Source: Bacteroides sp. (GTDB lineage Bacteria > Bacteroidota > Bacteroidia > Bacteroidales > Muribaculaceae). From it: a DNA stretch of 64,000 bases. Position numbers and translations under genes: made by a program. Shown here in pieces: positions 48,471 through 58,101 of this stretch. Positions within the stretch are counted from its first letter, which is position 1. The number at the start of each line of letters is the position of its first letter. Below the pieces are notes generated by a model. The model saw only the letters and a list, made by a program, of their open reading frames with translations. It had not been told where the DNA came from and ran no database searches. Where the stretch lies: positions 41,292 to 105,291 of the forward strand of contig JAAVDN010000019.1 in assembly GCA_014801785.1 (NCBI GenBank), given 5' to 3'.

Positions 48471-49828
48471 GAATTTTGTTGCTGGAGGGAGGGATCGATT
48501 GAGACGCGTACCTTTGTAATGCGGTGTCGTTCGATTTCAATGACCAGGAAACGGCAGCATCCGCGGATGAATGATTCTTTGCGTTCCGGGAAATCCCCCT
48601 TTATTTCGAGCAGCAGACCGGCGAGGGTTTCCGCGTCGCCAATATCGCCGAGACTCTCCTCCTCTATTCCCACATCACGGCAGAACTCCGAAATAGGGAC
48701 TTTGGCATCGAAGATATATGTATTAGGGGAGAGACGTCGGAACATTGATTTGCGTTCATCGTATTCGTCATCGATTTCTCCAATTATTTCTTCGATTATA
48801 TCCTCCAGGGTGACAATTCCGAGGGTTCCTCCATATTCGTCAATTACAATCGCTATATGAATCTTCTTACGTCGGAAATCTTCGAGCAGATCATCTATCA
48901 TCCTGCTTTCCGGGACGAAGTATGGCTGGCGGATAAGTGTCTGCCAGCGGAAAGAGTCATCCCGTTTCCCGATGTAGGGGAGGAGGTCTTTGGAGTAAAG
49001 GATTCCGCGGATAGAATCGCGGGATGTGTCATAGACGGGGATACGGCTGTATCCGGAATCAAGGATAGTCTTTACGACTTCGGAGAAAGGGGTATGGAAT
49101 TCAATGTCGGTGACATCGACCCGGGAGGTCATTATTTCTGAAACCTCGGTCTCTCCGAAAGTCAGGATTCCTTCGAGCATTTCCTTTTCCTGTCCTTCCT
49201 GGATATCCGAAATCTCAAGAGCCTTTTCGAGTTGGTCGGTAGTCAGTTTTTCGCGTCGGACACTGACGAAGTGGCGCACGATTTTAGAGCTTCCGACCAT
49301 CAGGTTGGCGAACGGCCGGAAAACGGCGACAAGCGCCTCGACGCCCGAAGAAGATAAGAGGACCCACTGCATCGTGAAATTCCTTGCGACCAGTTTAGGG
49401 AGAATTTCTCCGAAAAGAAGAAGAAGGAACGTCAGCAAGACGGTCTGGATAAGGAAATTAAGGGTAGGGTTAATGAATGTGACTGCGGCGTTGATAGCGA
49501 AAGTCAGCAGAACTACCATCGTGATATTGACCAGATTGTTGGCGATCAGGATAGTAGCGAGCAACTTTTCGGGTTTGTGCAGGAGATTGAGGACTTTTTC
49601 GGCCCGTGGGTCTTCAGACTCGTTCAGAGATTCGGTCTGCTGCGAATCGAGGCCGAAGAAAGCTATTTCGCTTCCTGAGACAAAAGCGGAGACAAGCAGA
49701 CAACAAACTGCGATGAAAATAATGACAGACCATGACAGCCATCCTGACTGAGGGGCATGGAACTGAAAGGCGTTCTCCAGCAGAATCAGGGCGAGTGATG
49801 CGGGAACTGGTAAAGGGTCGGTATCCAA
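48467..49828 (-). CDS. gldE: Hemolysin/CorC-type CNNM + CBS membrane protein, GldE-like
   Basis: FVSGSEIAFFGLDSQQTESLNES; EVSEIMTSRVDVTDIEF; IVIDEYGGTLGIVTLEDIIEEIIGEIDDEYD. Confidence 0.85.
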   Translation of the reverse strand: MDTDPLPVPASLALILLENAFQFHAPQSGWLSWSVIIFIAVCCLLVSAFVSGSEIAFFGLDSQQTESLNESEDPRAEKVLNLLHKPEKLLATILIANNLVNITMVVLLTFAINAAVTFINPTLNFLIQTVLLTFLLLLFGEILPKLVARNFTMQWVLLSSSGVEALVAVFRPFANLMVGSSKIVRHFVSVRREKLTTDQLEKALEISDIQEGQEKEMLEGILTFGETEVSEIMTSRVDVTDIEFHTPFSEVVKTILDSGYSRIPVYDTSRDSIRGILYSKDLLPYIGKRDDSFRWQTLIRQPYFVPESRMIDDLLEDFRRKKIHIAIVIDEYGGTLGIVTLEDIIEEIIGEIDDEYDERKSMFRRLSPNTYIFDAKVPISEFCRDVGIEEESLGDIGDAETLAGLLLEIKGDFPERKESFIRGCCRFLVIEIERHRITKVRVSIDPSLQQQNS

Positions 49829-49892
49829 ATCAGCGTATTCGATTGATTAAGAATACAAATTTACAGACACTTTCGCTAATCTGCAAATTTTT

Positions 49893-49932
49893 TTGAAAAA
49901 ACGGGGTTATCCATCGGATAACCCCGTTTACG
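49893..49932 (-). terminator. Intrinsic terminator downstream of the 43-aa microprotein gene
   Basis: Minus strand AACGGGGTTATCC gat GGATAACCCCGTT followed by TTTTTC. Confidence 0.85.
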
Positions 49933-49975
49933 CTAAGGATAAGGACAGAAGGCAGCTTTGAAAAAGCTGTTTGTG

Positions 49976-50107
49976 TCAGAACAGGATGCTGCGGAATTGC
50001 AGCATGACCAGGGTGATGGTCAGCGCCGTCAGTAGCCAGAAGCTGATGAGGCGCCCCTTGGATTTCGTGGAATCACCGAAAAGAAACTCGTTAAATATGG
50101 TTTTCAT
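49976..50107 (-). CDS. 43-aa single-TM microprotein of unknown function
   Basis: Own translation: MKTIFNEFLFGDSTKSKGRLISFWLLTALTITLVMLQFRSILF; -7 box TAACTTTG at 50136-50129 upstream, terminator downstream. Confidence 0.6.
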   Translation of the reverse strand: MKTIFNEFLFGDSTKSKGRLISFWLLTALTITLVMLQFRSILF

Positions 50108-50200
50108 AAGGCGGTTGGTTTACGCCTGCAAAGTTACTTTCCGTGACTGCAATATTATTGCGCTTAAATTTTAATTAATCTTAATATGGTAGGGAAGAGG

Positions 50201-50794
50201 TTAGCCGGGTAGCCCATTAGGATGCTCTTTGAGGAGATGCTCGGCTGCGATTTCCAGCTCCTTGTACCATTCCTCTCCGAAACGGCGTATCAATGGCTCT
50301 TTGAGGAATTGATACGCTCTTATACCCTTTGCGCGCCCCAGCACTTCGGCACATTTGCATATCTTCCAGCGATGGAGATTTACGGCCGTGAAGGCGTCAT
50401 ACTCTTTGACTCTGACCGGATAGAGGGAGCAGGATATCGGTTTGAAGAATCCCGGGCGTCCCTCCCTTCGGGCTTTTTCCAGGGCGCAGAGGCAGACACC
50501 GCCGGGTCCATAGGTGGTGAAAATGCAGTCTCGCCCATCGACAATTGATGTGACGAGATCTCCATCCTGATCGCGGTATGAGGGACCCTGTTCGGCCAGG
50601 ACCAGTTGCGCTCCGGGCAATAGCTCGGGAGCCAGCTCTTCGGCCAGAGGAATGAGTTTTTCGGCTTCCTCCTCTGTCAGAGGTGCGCCGGCATCTCCTT
50701 CGACACAGCATTCTCCCAGACAGCTGCCGAGATCGCATTCGAAATAACGGTCAATAAGATCGAGAGAGATAAGTGTAGAACCAATCTGAAGCAT
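50201..50794 (-). CDS. DUF3109 family Cys-rich protein
   Basis: CDLGSCLGECCVEGDAGAPLTEEEAEKL...GGVCLCALEKARREGRPGFFKPISCSLYPVR. Confidence 0.8.
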   Translation of the reverse strand: MLQIGSTLISLDLIDRYFECDLGSCLGECCVEGDAGAPLTEEEAEKLIPLAEELAPELLPGAQLVLAEQGPSYRDQDGDLVTSIVDGRDCIFTTYGPGGVCLCALEKARREGRPGFFKPISCSLYPVRVKEYDAFTAVNLHRWKICKCAEVLGRAKGIRAYQFLKEPLIRRFGEEWYKELEIAAEHLLKEHPNGLPG

Positions 50795-50822
50795 AATATA
50801 TTCTGACGGTTGCGGCCGTCCG

Positions 50823-52088
50823 CTACTTGGTTATTAAAGCTGCTGAAACGAGACGGTCGGCGCGTGCCCCGACAGGGCGATGATAGACCGACACGAGATA
50901 CTCGTTCGATGTTTCGTATTTGTTTCCTTCGACCACACCCGGATCGCCGCTCCAGTGGGGAGCGTCTGTTCCACGGACTACATACTGATAGTTGTAGCTT
51001 CCCTGTTTCAACGGCACTTCCAGCCGATACAGATGCGCGTCATGATCATATCTCATACGGAACTCTTCGAGACAACGGTTGGCTGTCATTTCTCCTTCGA
51101 CGAATATATCGGCTCCTATCAGTTCCGGAAAGTCAAGGGTGAAATGGACTGTAACATAGTCTGCGCCCAGGTCGGAATCCGTTGAATTGTATTCGCGGAT
51201 AAGAAAACGACCGTGCTGTGTCTCGTCATAGACGTATTGGTGTTCCGAGCGGTCTGCGTCCGGAGTGAGATACGCGTGATAGCCTCGCCCTATGAACGCG
51301 ACCGAATCCACATGCATTCCGGGATATGAGGCGCGGACTGTTTCAAACCGCCGGTATTCATTCGAGGCCGGGAAAATAAGGGGTGCCTGATGTTCGTAGA
51401 CTATCTCTGGACCCGCTATTCTCAGAGGAGCGGTCAGAAAACGTTCCGTGGCAGGACGGTTGTTCTGCACTACGCTTACTTTCAGATCATTATAGGGATT
51501 ATCTATCCTATAATCCCGGGTCAGGAGGCGGAGGGATAGCTGCTGATGACTTTCGTTGGTATCGCGGTCAGTGCGGGTTGTGAGGTCGCCGGTTGTCGTA
51601 ATCAAGGGTTCGACAACCTGGAATCTCGCTTGAAGCAGAGTCGTGTCCGGATCATCACGGTCGTATATCTGGAGAAGATAGTTTCCGGAAACGGTAGGGA
51701 CCAGGGACTCGGATGGAAACGTAAACCTGTAGTTGACGAAATGATGGAAAGTATTTGAGGAGAAACCATAGTCGTCGAGAGACTCCATATTGAACCCTTG
51801 CAGATACTCTGATTCGAGAAGCGCCGATGGTTGCCAGTCTGAATTGCAGTGGATAAGGCGCGCGCAGAGGTCGGAAGGATCTTCAGCCATTTCGTCAAAG
51901 GAGATCAGGATGCGGTCCTGCGAGTTAAGCCGGATGAGGGGGGGAGCCATGAAATCATCGGCGTTTGAAACCTTGAGGGATCGGAAAGTCGGTTCGAAGA
52001 TAGCTGTTGACGAATCGATTTCCCCGGCTTCGGAGGAGATTGTGAAAAGCGCAGATAGGGCGGAAATCAGAAATGCTCTCCTCATCAT
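50823..52088 (-). CDS. DUF5103 domain protein (T9SS plug-like)
   Basis: Signal peptide; RLIHCNSDWQPSALLESEYLQGFNMESLDDYGFSSNTFHHFVNYRFTFP, ARFQVVEPLI, VEGEMTANRCLEEFRMRYDHDAHLYRLEVPLKQGSYNYQYV. Confidence 0.75.
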   Translation of the reverse strand: MMRRAFLISALSALFTISSEAGEIDSSTAIFEPTFRSLKVSNADDFMAPPLIRLNSQDRILISFDEMAEDPSDLCARLIHCNSDWQPSALLESEYLQGFNMESLDDYGFSSNTFHHFVNYRFTFPSESLVPTVSGNYLLQIYDRDDPDTTLLQARFQVVEPLITTTGDLTTRTDRDTNESHQQLSLRLLTRDYRIDNPYNDLKVSVVQNNRPATERFLTAPLRIAGPEIVYEHQAPLIFPASNEYRRFETVRASYPGMHVDSVAFIGRGYHAYLTPDADRSEHQYVYDETQHGRFLIREYNSTDSDLGADYVTVHFTLDFPELIGADIFVEGEMTANRCLEEFRMRYDHDAHLYRLEVPLKQGSYNYQYVVRGTDAPHWSGDPGVVEGNKYETSNEYLVSVYHRPVGARADRLVSAALITK

Positions 52089-52489
52089 TCCCCTTTATGC
52101 TCCAGAAACTCCTCGGCGAGTCCGACACATTGCTCCACAAGCTCATTGCAACTGCGGACCTCCCCCTGCAGCTGTCGGTCTTTGAGCTGAGCGCAGCGGA
52201 GACAACCCCGGTTCGACTCGGCGAAGCGCTCCAGCAAGGAATGGGCGGCTTTGGCCGCGTTTCCTTTTTCAGCAGCATTGGGCGGAAACAGCGCTCCGGC
52301 GGCCATTGACATGGCGACTGCGGCACCGCATATTTCGCGACAACCCCCGACACCGGATCCTAACGAAGCTGTCATCCTGATAGCCGTCTCTTCATCTATT
52401 CCTGTCAGGTCGCTCAATGGTGCGAGCACAGAAGATGCGCAGTTATATCCTTCGGCGCGCATACGCATTGCTTTCTCTTTTCGTGTCAT
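52085..52489 (-). CDS. C-GCAxxG-C-C family protein
   Basis: GYNCASSVLAPLSDLTGIDEETAIRMTASLGSGVGGCREICGAAVAMSMAAG Cys pattern. Confidence 0.8.
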   Translation of the reverse strand: MTRKEKAMRMRAEGYNCASSVLAPLSDLTGIDEETAIRMTASLGSGVGGCREICGAAVAMSMAAGALFPPNAAEKGNAAKAAHSLLERFAESNRGCLRCAQLKDRQLQGEVRSCNELVEQCVGLAEEFLEHKGE

Positions 52490-52510
52490 TTTTTTCTTAT
52501 TTTATGATTG

Positions 52511-53212
52511 TCAAACTTTTACGGAATCCTGGTTTCCGGGCTCTATCCATAAGACAGGGCTTTCTCCGCGCGACAGCAGGTATTGGTCTGCAAGCCGAAA
52601 ATGATTGCAACCGAAAAAACCGCGATGAGCGGAAAGGGGAGAGGGATGAGGAGCCGTCATCACTAAATTGCGGTCACGAGGGATTATAGCGCCTTTACGG
52701 GCGGCATCGGCTCCCCAGAGCATATATACAATCCCCTCCCTCTGTTCCGAAAGGGCGCGCACGGCGGCATCAGTGAATTGTTCCCACCCGATGCCGGAGT
52801 GAGACTTGGGACGACCATGCTCGACGGTCAGAGTGGCATTAAGAAGTAAGACCCCCTGTCGGGCCCAGGATGATAAATCACCCGATTGAGGAGGAGGCGT
52901 TCCATATTCAGAGGCGATTTCAGCGAATATATTCCGTAAAGAGGGAGGAATAGCTATTCCGGGATTGACTGAAAATGAAAGGCCGTTTGCCTGCCGGTCG
53001 CCGTGGTATGGATCCTGTCCGAGGATGACGACCTTCACCTTATCGAAGGGGCAGGCGTCAAAGGCAGCGAAGATACGTCCCGCCTCCGGATGTATGATAC
53101 GTGTCGGGTCAGAGTATGCTCTCCTCACCCTGTCGGTGAGTTCCTTAAAATATGGTTTCTCAAATTCCGGGGCAAGAGCTTTCTTCCAGCCCTCTTCGAT
53201 TCTCACCTCCAT
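52511..53212 (-). CDS. ung: Uracil-DNA glycosylase
   Basis: VVILGQDPYHGDRQANGLSFSV; VLLLNATLTVEHGRPKSH; HPSPLSAHRGFFGCNHF. Confidence 0.96.
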   Translation of the reverse strand: MEVRIEEGWKKALAPEFEKPYFKELTDRVRRAYSDPTRIIHPEAGRIFAAFDACPFDKVKVVILGQDPYHGDRQANGLSFSVNPGIAIPPSLRNIFAEIASEYGTPPPQSGDLSSWARQGVLLLNATLTVEHGRPKSHSGIGWEQFTDAAVRALSEQREGIVYMLWGADAARKGAIIPRDRNLVMTAPHPSPLSAHRGFFGCNHFRLADQYLLSRGESPVLWIEPGNQDSVKV

Positions 53213-53358
53213 AATCGGTTAATGATTTTGCAGAAAATATATGCGAAGATACAAAAAAAATTATTAACTTTGCCAATAAGAGGGGAGCAACGCTCTGTTG
53301 CATCGTGTAAACGATTCTGACCGATTGTTTCGTCTCTCCAGGGCTCCGGCTCTCATAC

Positions 53359-53430
53359 GCACCCATAGTTCAATGGATAGAATAATGGATTCCGGTTCCA
53401 TCGATTGGGGTTCGACTCCCCATGGGTGTA
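53359..53430 (+). tRNA. tRNA-Arg, anticodon CCG
   Basis: Hand-folded cloverleaf: acceptor GCACCCA/TGGGTGT (G1-U72), D stem GTTC/GAAT, anticodon arm ATGGA TTCCGGT TCCAT, T arm TGGGG TTCGACT CCCCA, discriminator A, CCA not encoded. Confidence 0.92.
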
Positions 53431-53461
53431 CACTGTTTTTTTTATTTTAAATGATGTTGGT

Positions 53462-53495
53462 CTCAGATTCTCGTGAGAGAGTCTGAGCTTTTTTG
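53462..53495 (+). terminator. Terminator after tRNA-Arg
   Basis: CTCAGATTCTC gtga GAGAGTCTGAG CTTTTTTG. Confidence 0.85.
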
Positions 53496-53499
53496 TGTC

Positions 53500-53520
53500 T
53501 CCCAAGAAATATTAACGCAA
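53500..53520 (+). repeat. Dispersed intergenic repeat, copy E (degenerate)
   Basis: TCCCAAGAAATATTAACGCAA. Confidence 0.45.
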
Positions 53521-53581
53521 ACTACCCCACGCCGGAGGCGCGAGGTAGTTCGTATATAGACTGATAGCTTCAGAGGCTGTC

Positions 53582-55603
53582 TCAGTCGCGGGCGAGAATG
53601 AGGGCCGAATAGGGAGCGAGAGTGGTGCGGCCGCCGGTAGTGGCGCCTAAGTCGGCGGCGGAGGAGATGCGTCCATCTACAGCTACTATTTTCCAGTTTC
53701 CTTTCGGGATAGTGACCGTCTGCGGTTTGTCGGCACCATTGAACACAACCTTGATCTCTTTCCAGGAATCCCCGTTGGCATGGTCTTTCAAAGAGTAGGA
53801 GATAAGATTGGGAGTCTTGGAGGAATCAATCTTGTCGAAAACGAGATGGCGGGCAATCTGGTCGGCCGAGGTCATGCGGAATGCCGGGTGAGCCTTGCGC
53901 AGGGCTATGAGCTCCTTGTAATAGTCGAACAGCGCACGGTTCTGTTCCTTGAGATTCCAGTCGATGGCATTGATTTCATCGGGAGACTTATAGGAATTGT
54001 GGACCCCTTTTTTATCGCGGAAGACCTCTTCTCCGGCAAACATGAAAGGAGTGCCCTGAGAAGTGAAAACGATGGTCTGGGCCAGCTTGGCGGCAGCCTG
54101 ACGCAGGGAATCGGACTCGGCGGGCATTGATTTGCGCAGCTTGTCGGTCAAGGTAAGGTCGTCGTGACAGGAGACGTAGTTGACAATCATCTCAGGGGAT
54201 TTGGCATAAGGGAACTTGGAGTTGTTACCTTTTGAGAAATCTACCTGAGGATGCGGAGTGGCGGCGACGATACCTATTTTGACGGTCTCCTCCAGTCCCG
54301 GTTTCCCGGTAGCGAATCCCCGGTCTTCGGCAGCCGTATAGTGTCCCTTGATAGCATCTCGGATATCGTCGGAGAAGACAGCTATGTCGGTCATGCTGGA
54401 GACATTCTCCTTGAGAGCGCGGCGTTCGGGCGCGAGCGGGGAGTCTCCGGCTGTCCATCCCTCGCCGTAAACAAAGATGGAGGGATTTATCTTCTTCAGT
54501 TCGGCCGCCACCTGATTCATGGTCTCCGTATCGTGGATAGCCATAAGGTCGAAGCGGAAACCGTCGATATGATACTCGTCAGCCCAATATTTAACTGAAT
54601 TAATGATGTAGTCGCGCATCTGCTGACGGTCGGAAGCCGTCTCGTTGCCGCAACCCGAAGCATCGGAATAGCGTCCGTCGTCCCAATGGCGATGATAATA
54701 CCCCGGCGCTGTCAGCTCGAAATTGGAGTCATCGTTTGTTGCCGTGTGGTTGTAGACGACATCCATAACCACGCCGATTCCGGCATCGTGGAGCGCCTTG
54801 ACCATCTCCTTCATCTCGCGGACACGAGTCGCCGGATCGGAAGGATTGGTGGAATAAGAACCTTCGGGCGCATTGTAGTTCAGCGGGTCATATCCCCAGT
54901 TGTATCCGTTCTCCTGGAGATTGAGCTCATCGACGGAATTATAGTCGTAGGAGGGGAGGATATGGACATGGGTGACACCCAGTTCCTTGAGATGATCGAT
55001 ACCGGTCTTCATTCCTCCCGGAGTTGTCGTTCCCTTCTCGGTCAGCGCAAGGAATTTACCCTTGTTTGCGATTCCGGAGGAGGGGTCGATGGAGAAGTCG
55101 CGATGGTGCATCTCGTAGAGGACGACATCGGAGAAATTCTTTACTTCCGGACCTTTATCGTCGCTCCAGCCCGCAGGGTCGGTCAGCGAGAAATCGATTA
55201 TGGCCGCGCGTTCTCCGTTGACACCGACAGCCTTCGCCCAGACACCTGGAGTCTCGGCAAGGGTCTTGCCATCCTGGGTTACCTGGAAAGTATAGAATTT
55301 TCCGTAAAGCTGTCCGGGAACGGATGCGGTCCAGGTGCCTGTCGAGGCCTCGCGGGTCATATCGACGACTTTTTCAGGTTCGCTAAGGCGACCTGTCGGA
55401 TATATGCGTAGAACAACCTTGGTTGCCTCCGGGCTCCAGAGACGGAAATCAGTAGAAGTCGGACGGACGGTCATCTCCAGATCCTCTCCGTTATATGTCG
55501 GATAGGAATCGAAGCGTGCGTCGAAATTGCTCTGGGCCATTGCTGAAGTCAATATCATGGCGGAGGAAAGGATTGCCGCCAATCGGCGTGAATATATGGT
55601 CAT
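53582..55603 (-). CDS. pulA: Secreted type I pullulanase / GH13 alpha-amylase family protein
   Basis: Signal peptide; FRLWSPEATKVVLRIYP; YNWGYDPLNYNAPEGSYSTNP; GVVMDVVYNHT; DGFRFDLMAIHD; FVYGEGWTAG. Confidence 0.92.
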   Translation of the reverse strand: MTIYSRRLAAILSSAMILTSAMAQSNFDARFDSYPTYNGEDLEMTVRPTSTDFRLWSPEATKVVLRIYPTGRLSEPEKVVDMTREASTGTWTASVPGQLYGKFYTFQVTQDGKTLAETPGVWAKAVGVNGERAAIIDFSLTDPAGWSDDKGPEVKNFSDVVLYEMHHRDFSIDPSSGIANKGKFLALTEKGTTTPGGMKTGIDHLKELGVTHVHILPSYDYNSVDELNLQENGYNWGYDPLNYNAPEGSYSTNPSDPATRVREMKEMVKALHDAGIGVVMDVVYNHTATNDDSNFELTAPGYYHRHWDDGRYSDASGCGNETASDRQQMRDYIINSVKYWADEYHIDGFRFDLMAIHDTETMNQVAAELKKINPSIFVYGEGWTAGDSPLAPERRALKENVSSMTDIAVFSDDIRDAIKGHYTAAEDRGFATGKPGLEETVKIGIVAATPHPQVDFSKGNNSKFPYAKSPEMIVNYVSCHDDLTLTDKLRKSMPAESDSLRQAAAKLAQTIVFTSQGTPFMFAGEEVFRDKKGVHNSYKSPDEINAIDWNLKEQNRALFDYYKELIALRKAHPAFRMTSADQIARHLVFDKIDSSKTPNLISYSLKDHANGDSWKEIKVVFNGADKPQTVTIPKGNWKIVAVDGRISSAADLGATTGGRTTLAPYSALILARD

Positions 55604-55643
55604 CTGTTGGATTTTGGTTATGAAATATGGATGATTTACTGGT

Positions 55644-56666
55644 TCACTGGAAGGTGTCGGTCCCGAGACTGAGGTTTAGCATCAGTGTCGATCCCGATGC
55701 GTGCGGCTGGGCGTATGCCAGACCTATGCCGAACGAACGGACTTTGAGTCCCATTCCGACCGACCAACCGGAGAGGAAAGTCCGGTGATAGTTAGACATA
55801 TCGGTCCGCGTCCGGTAATTGTAACCGAGTGCGAAATAGAGGTTTTCGTTCGGGTTATACTGCAGTCCGAAGATAAGATGGCGGAAGAAGTCTTTGGCAA
55901 AACTCTGCTTTACGGTCTGTTGGTTTGCGGTATCCTGGTCGTCATGATTGTAATACGGGAGACGCCAGCGGGTAAGGTCTGTCGCCGTAATGGCAAGCGA
56001 GAAGGGAGATGTTCCGAGTCCCTGCATATAGGCCAGTTCGACCTCGAACGGAAGAGTTGTTCCCTGACGGTCGAATTTTTTCAGTTGTCCTCCCATATTT
56101 CGCAAGACGAGCGACAGCGACAGGTCGTAGACTTCATAATAATAGTTTACGCCTAAGTCGGCGGCGAGGGCGAAGGCCGAATAGGAGTCGTAGGCGCTGT
56201 ATATCATCTTGACGTTGATGCCACCTCGGAAACGCGCGTTTATGTCGCGGGAGAAAGTCCCTTCGAAGACCATGTCTTTTGGAGAAAATGAGCCGGTTGC
56301 CGTTCCGTTCGCGTCATATCCGTCGAAACGACCGTAGTCGAGGTATCGTATTCCGGCGGCCCAGGCGCTATGTTCTCCGGCACCCATTCCGAAGCGGGCG
56401 GCCGCGAAATTGCTTGAAGCCAGATAGCGCATATATGAGAGGGCGCCCTGCATACCTAATTCCGGACCGATGAGGGCCGGATTCTGATCAACGAGGGTCA
56501 CGTCTTCCGTTATGACGGCGGCGCCGGAGCCTCCGAGGGCGTAGGCATGGGTAGAGGAGGAGATATCGAGAAACGAGTATGCTTCTGCCGGTCCTTCAGC
56601 GTGTATGGTGGAGAACAGCGGAAGGAGTAATAACGGTAGGAGGCGTTTCGGGAAAATGGGATTCAT
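55644..56666 (-). CDS. porQ: PorQ-like T9SS outer-membrane beta-barrel protein
   Basis: AYSFLDISSSTHAYALGGSGAAVITEDVTLVDQNPALIGPELGMQGALSYMRYLASSNFAAARFG. Confidence 0.75.
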   Translation of the reverse strand: MNPIFPKRLLPLLLLPLFSTIHAEGPAEAYSFLDISSSTHAYALGGSGAAVITEDVTLVDQNPALIGPELGMQGALSYMRYLASSNFAAARFGMGAGEHSAWAAGIRYLDYGRFDGYDANGTATGSFSPKDMVFEGTFSRDINARFRGGINVKMIYSAYDSYSAFALAADLGVNYYYEVYDLSLSLVLRNMGGQLKKFDRQGTTLPFEVELAYMQGLGTSPFSLAITATDLTRWRLPYYNHDDQDTANQQTVKQSFAKDFFRHLIFGLQYNPNENLYFALGYNYRTRTDMSNYHRTFLSGWSVGMGLKVRSFGIGLAYAQPHASGSTLMLNLSLGTDTFQ

Positions 56667-56764
56667 TCCTATATAACGGAACAAAATGGCTTAACAATAT
56701 AACAGGAAGCCGGCATAATAGGAATCCGGCAAGACAGAGAGGAGTGTTTCTCAGAAACTGTTTC

Positions 56765-57235
56765 TCAAAGCCGGAAAGGAACTGACCAGACGACGCGGAC
56801 GGGGACCGGGCGTCCTTCAATACGGCCGGGTTCCCAGGCCGGCATCAGGGAGAGGATCCGGAGGGCTTCCTCATTCAGGGAACGTTCGGCGCCTCTTATA
56901 ATCTCCAGGTTTGAGACAGAGCCGTCGGTATTGACGACAAACTGACATGTCACTCTTCCTTGAATCCGCTTTTCGTATGCACGCTGAGGATAGCGTCGGT
57001 TTTTGTTGATAAATTCGAGTAATCCTGTGTCGCCACCGGGATAGGAGGGTTTGGTCGCGACGAAATCATATTCGAACACCTCCTTATACAGTTTCTGTCC
57101 TTCGCTGGAGACTCCGCATCGGATGCGGCAGGTCTGGGCACGCGATAAAGTCGGAAACGCTATGACCCATGTCAGGGCCACTGTCAGCATCAGGATATGG
57201 AAAAGCCCCTTTTCGGGAAGGGAGCGGATTAACAT
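56765..57235 (-). CDS. TonB-family C-terminal domain protein
   Basis: SYPGGDTGLLEFINKNRRYPQRAYEKRIQGRVTCQFVVNTDGSVSNLEIIRGAERSLNEEALRILSLMPAWEPGRIEGRPVPVRV. Confidence 0.88.
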   Translation of the reverse strand: MLIRSLPEKGLFHILMLTVALTWVIAFPTLSRAQTCRIRCGVSSEGQKLYKEVFEYDFVATKPSYPGGDTGLLEFINKNRRYPQRAYEKRIQGRVTCQFVVNTDGSVSNLEIIRGAERSLNEEALRILSLMPAWEPGRIEGRPVPVRVVWSVPFRL

Positions 57236-57299
57236 AGGTCAGTTTCTGAATAATATAATACACTAATTCCCCCTTTTCAATGCAAAGATAATCAACGAA

Positions 57300-57335
57300 A
57301 AAGAACCATCCAACGCATGAATGGTTCTTTAAACA
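57300..57335 (-). terminator. Terminator downstream of the 57.4-58.1 kb gene
   Basis: Minus strand AAAGAACCAT tcatgcgttgg ATGGTTCTTTTTCG; near symmetrical. Confidence 0.75.
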
Positions 57336-57406
57336 ACTTTAACTTCTGTTTTGACGTGGTCCGCCGTGGTGTTATGAGGGCCTAAGTCAGATATGCGAAT
57401 AGAGCC

Positions 57407-58078
57407 TTACTTTAAGTAGCGGAGGGTTTCGGTGTGGGCTTGATTGCGGAAGCGGATGATGTAGAGGCTGGGGTGGAGGTCGGAGAGGGAGATTTCGGCC
57501 GGGGCGCTGACTGTCAGGTCGCGGAGGTGGCGGCCGTCGGCATCATAGATCTGTATCTTGGTGTCCCCGGAGCCACCAACGCAGAGGATGTCGCGGTCGC
57601 GGATAGACAGGATTTCGGTCTCGGGGAGGGTCGGTACGGAAGATGGGACTTCTAGCGCGACCTGGCATCCTTCCTCGATGTCGATCTCCTTTCGGAGCAT
57701 ATAGTGGTCGAGATCGTACTCGAAGTAAACGGTGTAGTGACCGGGTGCGATTCCCTCATACTCGCAGGTGACGTCATAGTAGCAGATGCAGTCGGTTTCC
57801 CCGTCATAGTGTACCCTGAAATGGATTTCGCCAGGGATATCGGTGATTGCGGTAACCTGGATATCGACTTCGCAGAACTCCTCCATATCGAACGCCTCCA
57901 AGCGGAGAACCCCATCATTGTAGGAGATATCGGCGCTGGCCGTACTTTTCCAGTATCCACGAGTGAGCTGGTGACAGTCGGACTGCACGAGAGAAGTCGG
58001 CTCGATTTGAGCGGCGTGCAATTCCGACATGGCCAAGGTGGCTATTACCATGGCGGTGAGAATGTGAAAAGCTTTCAT
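57407..58078 (-). CDS. Secreted protein with T9SS type-A-like C-terminal sorting domain
   Basis: Signal peptide; C-terminus TKIQIYDADGRHLRDLTVSAPAEISLSDLHPSLYIIRFRNQAHTETLRYLK. Confidence 0.65.
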   Translation of the reverse strand: MKAFHILTAMVIATLAMSELHAAQIEPTSLVQSDCHQLTRGYWKSTASADISYNDGVLRLEAFDMEEFCEVDIQVTAITDIPGEIHFRVHYDGETDCICYYDVTCEYEGIAPGHYTVYFEYDLDHYMLRKEIDIEEGCQVALEVPSSVPTLPETEILSIRDRDILCVGGSGDTKIQIYDADGRHLRDLTVSAPAEISLSDLHPSLYIIRFRNQAHTETLRYLK

Positions 58079-58101
58079 AATGCTATGTTTTCAAATGATC
58101 G

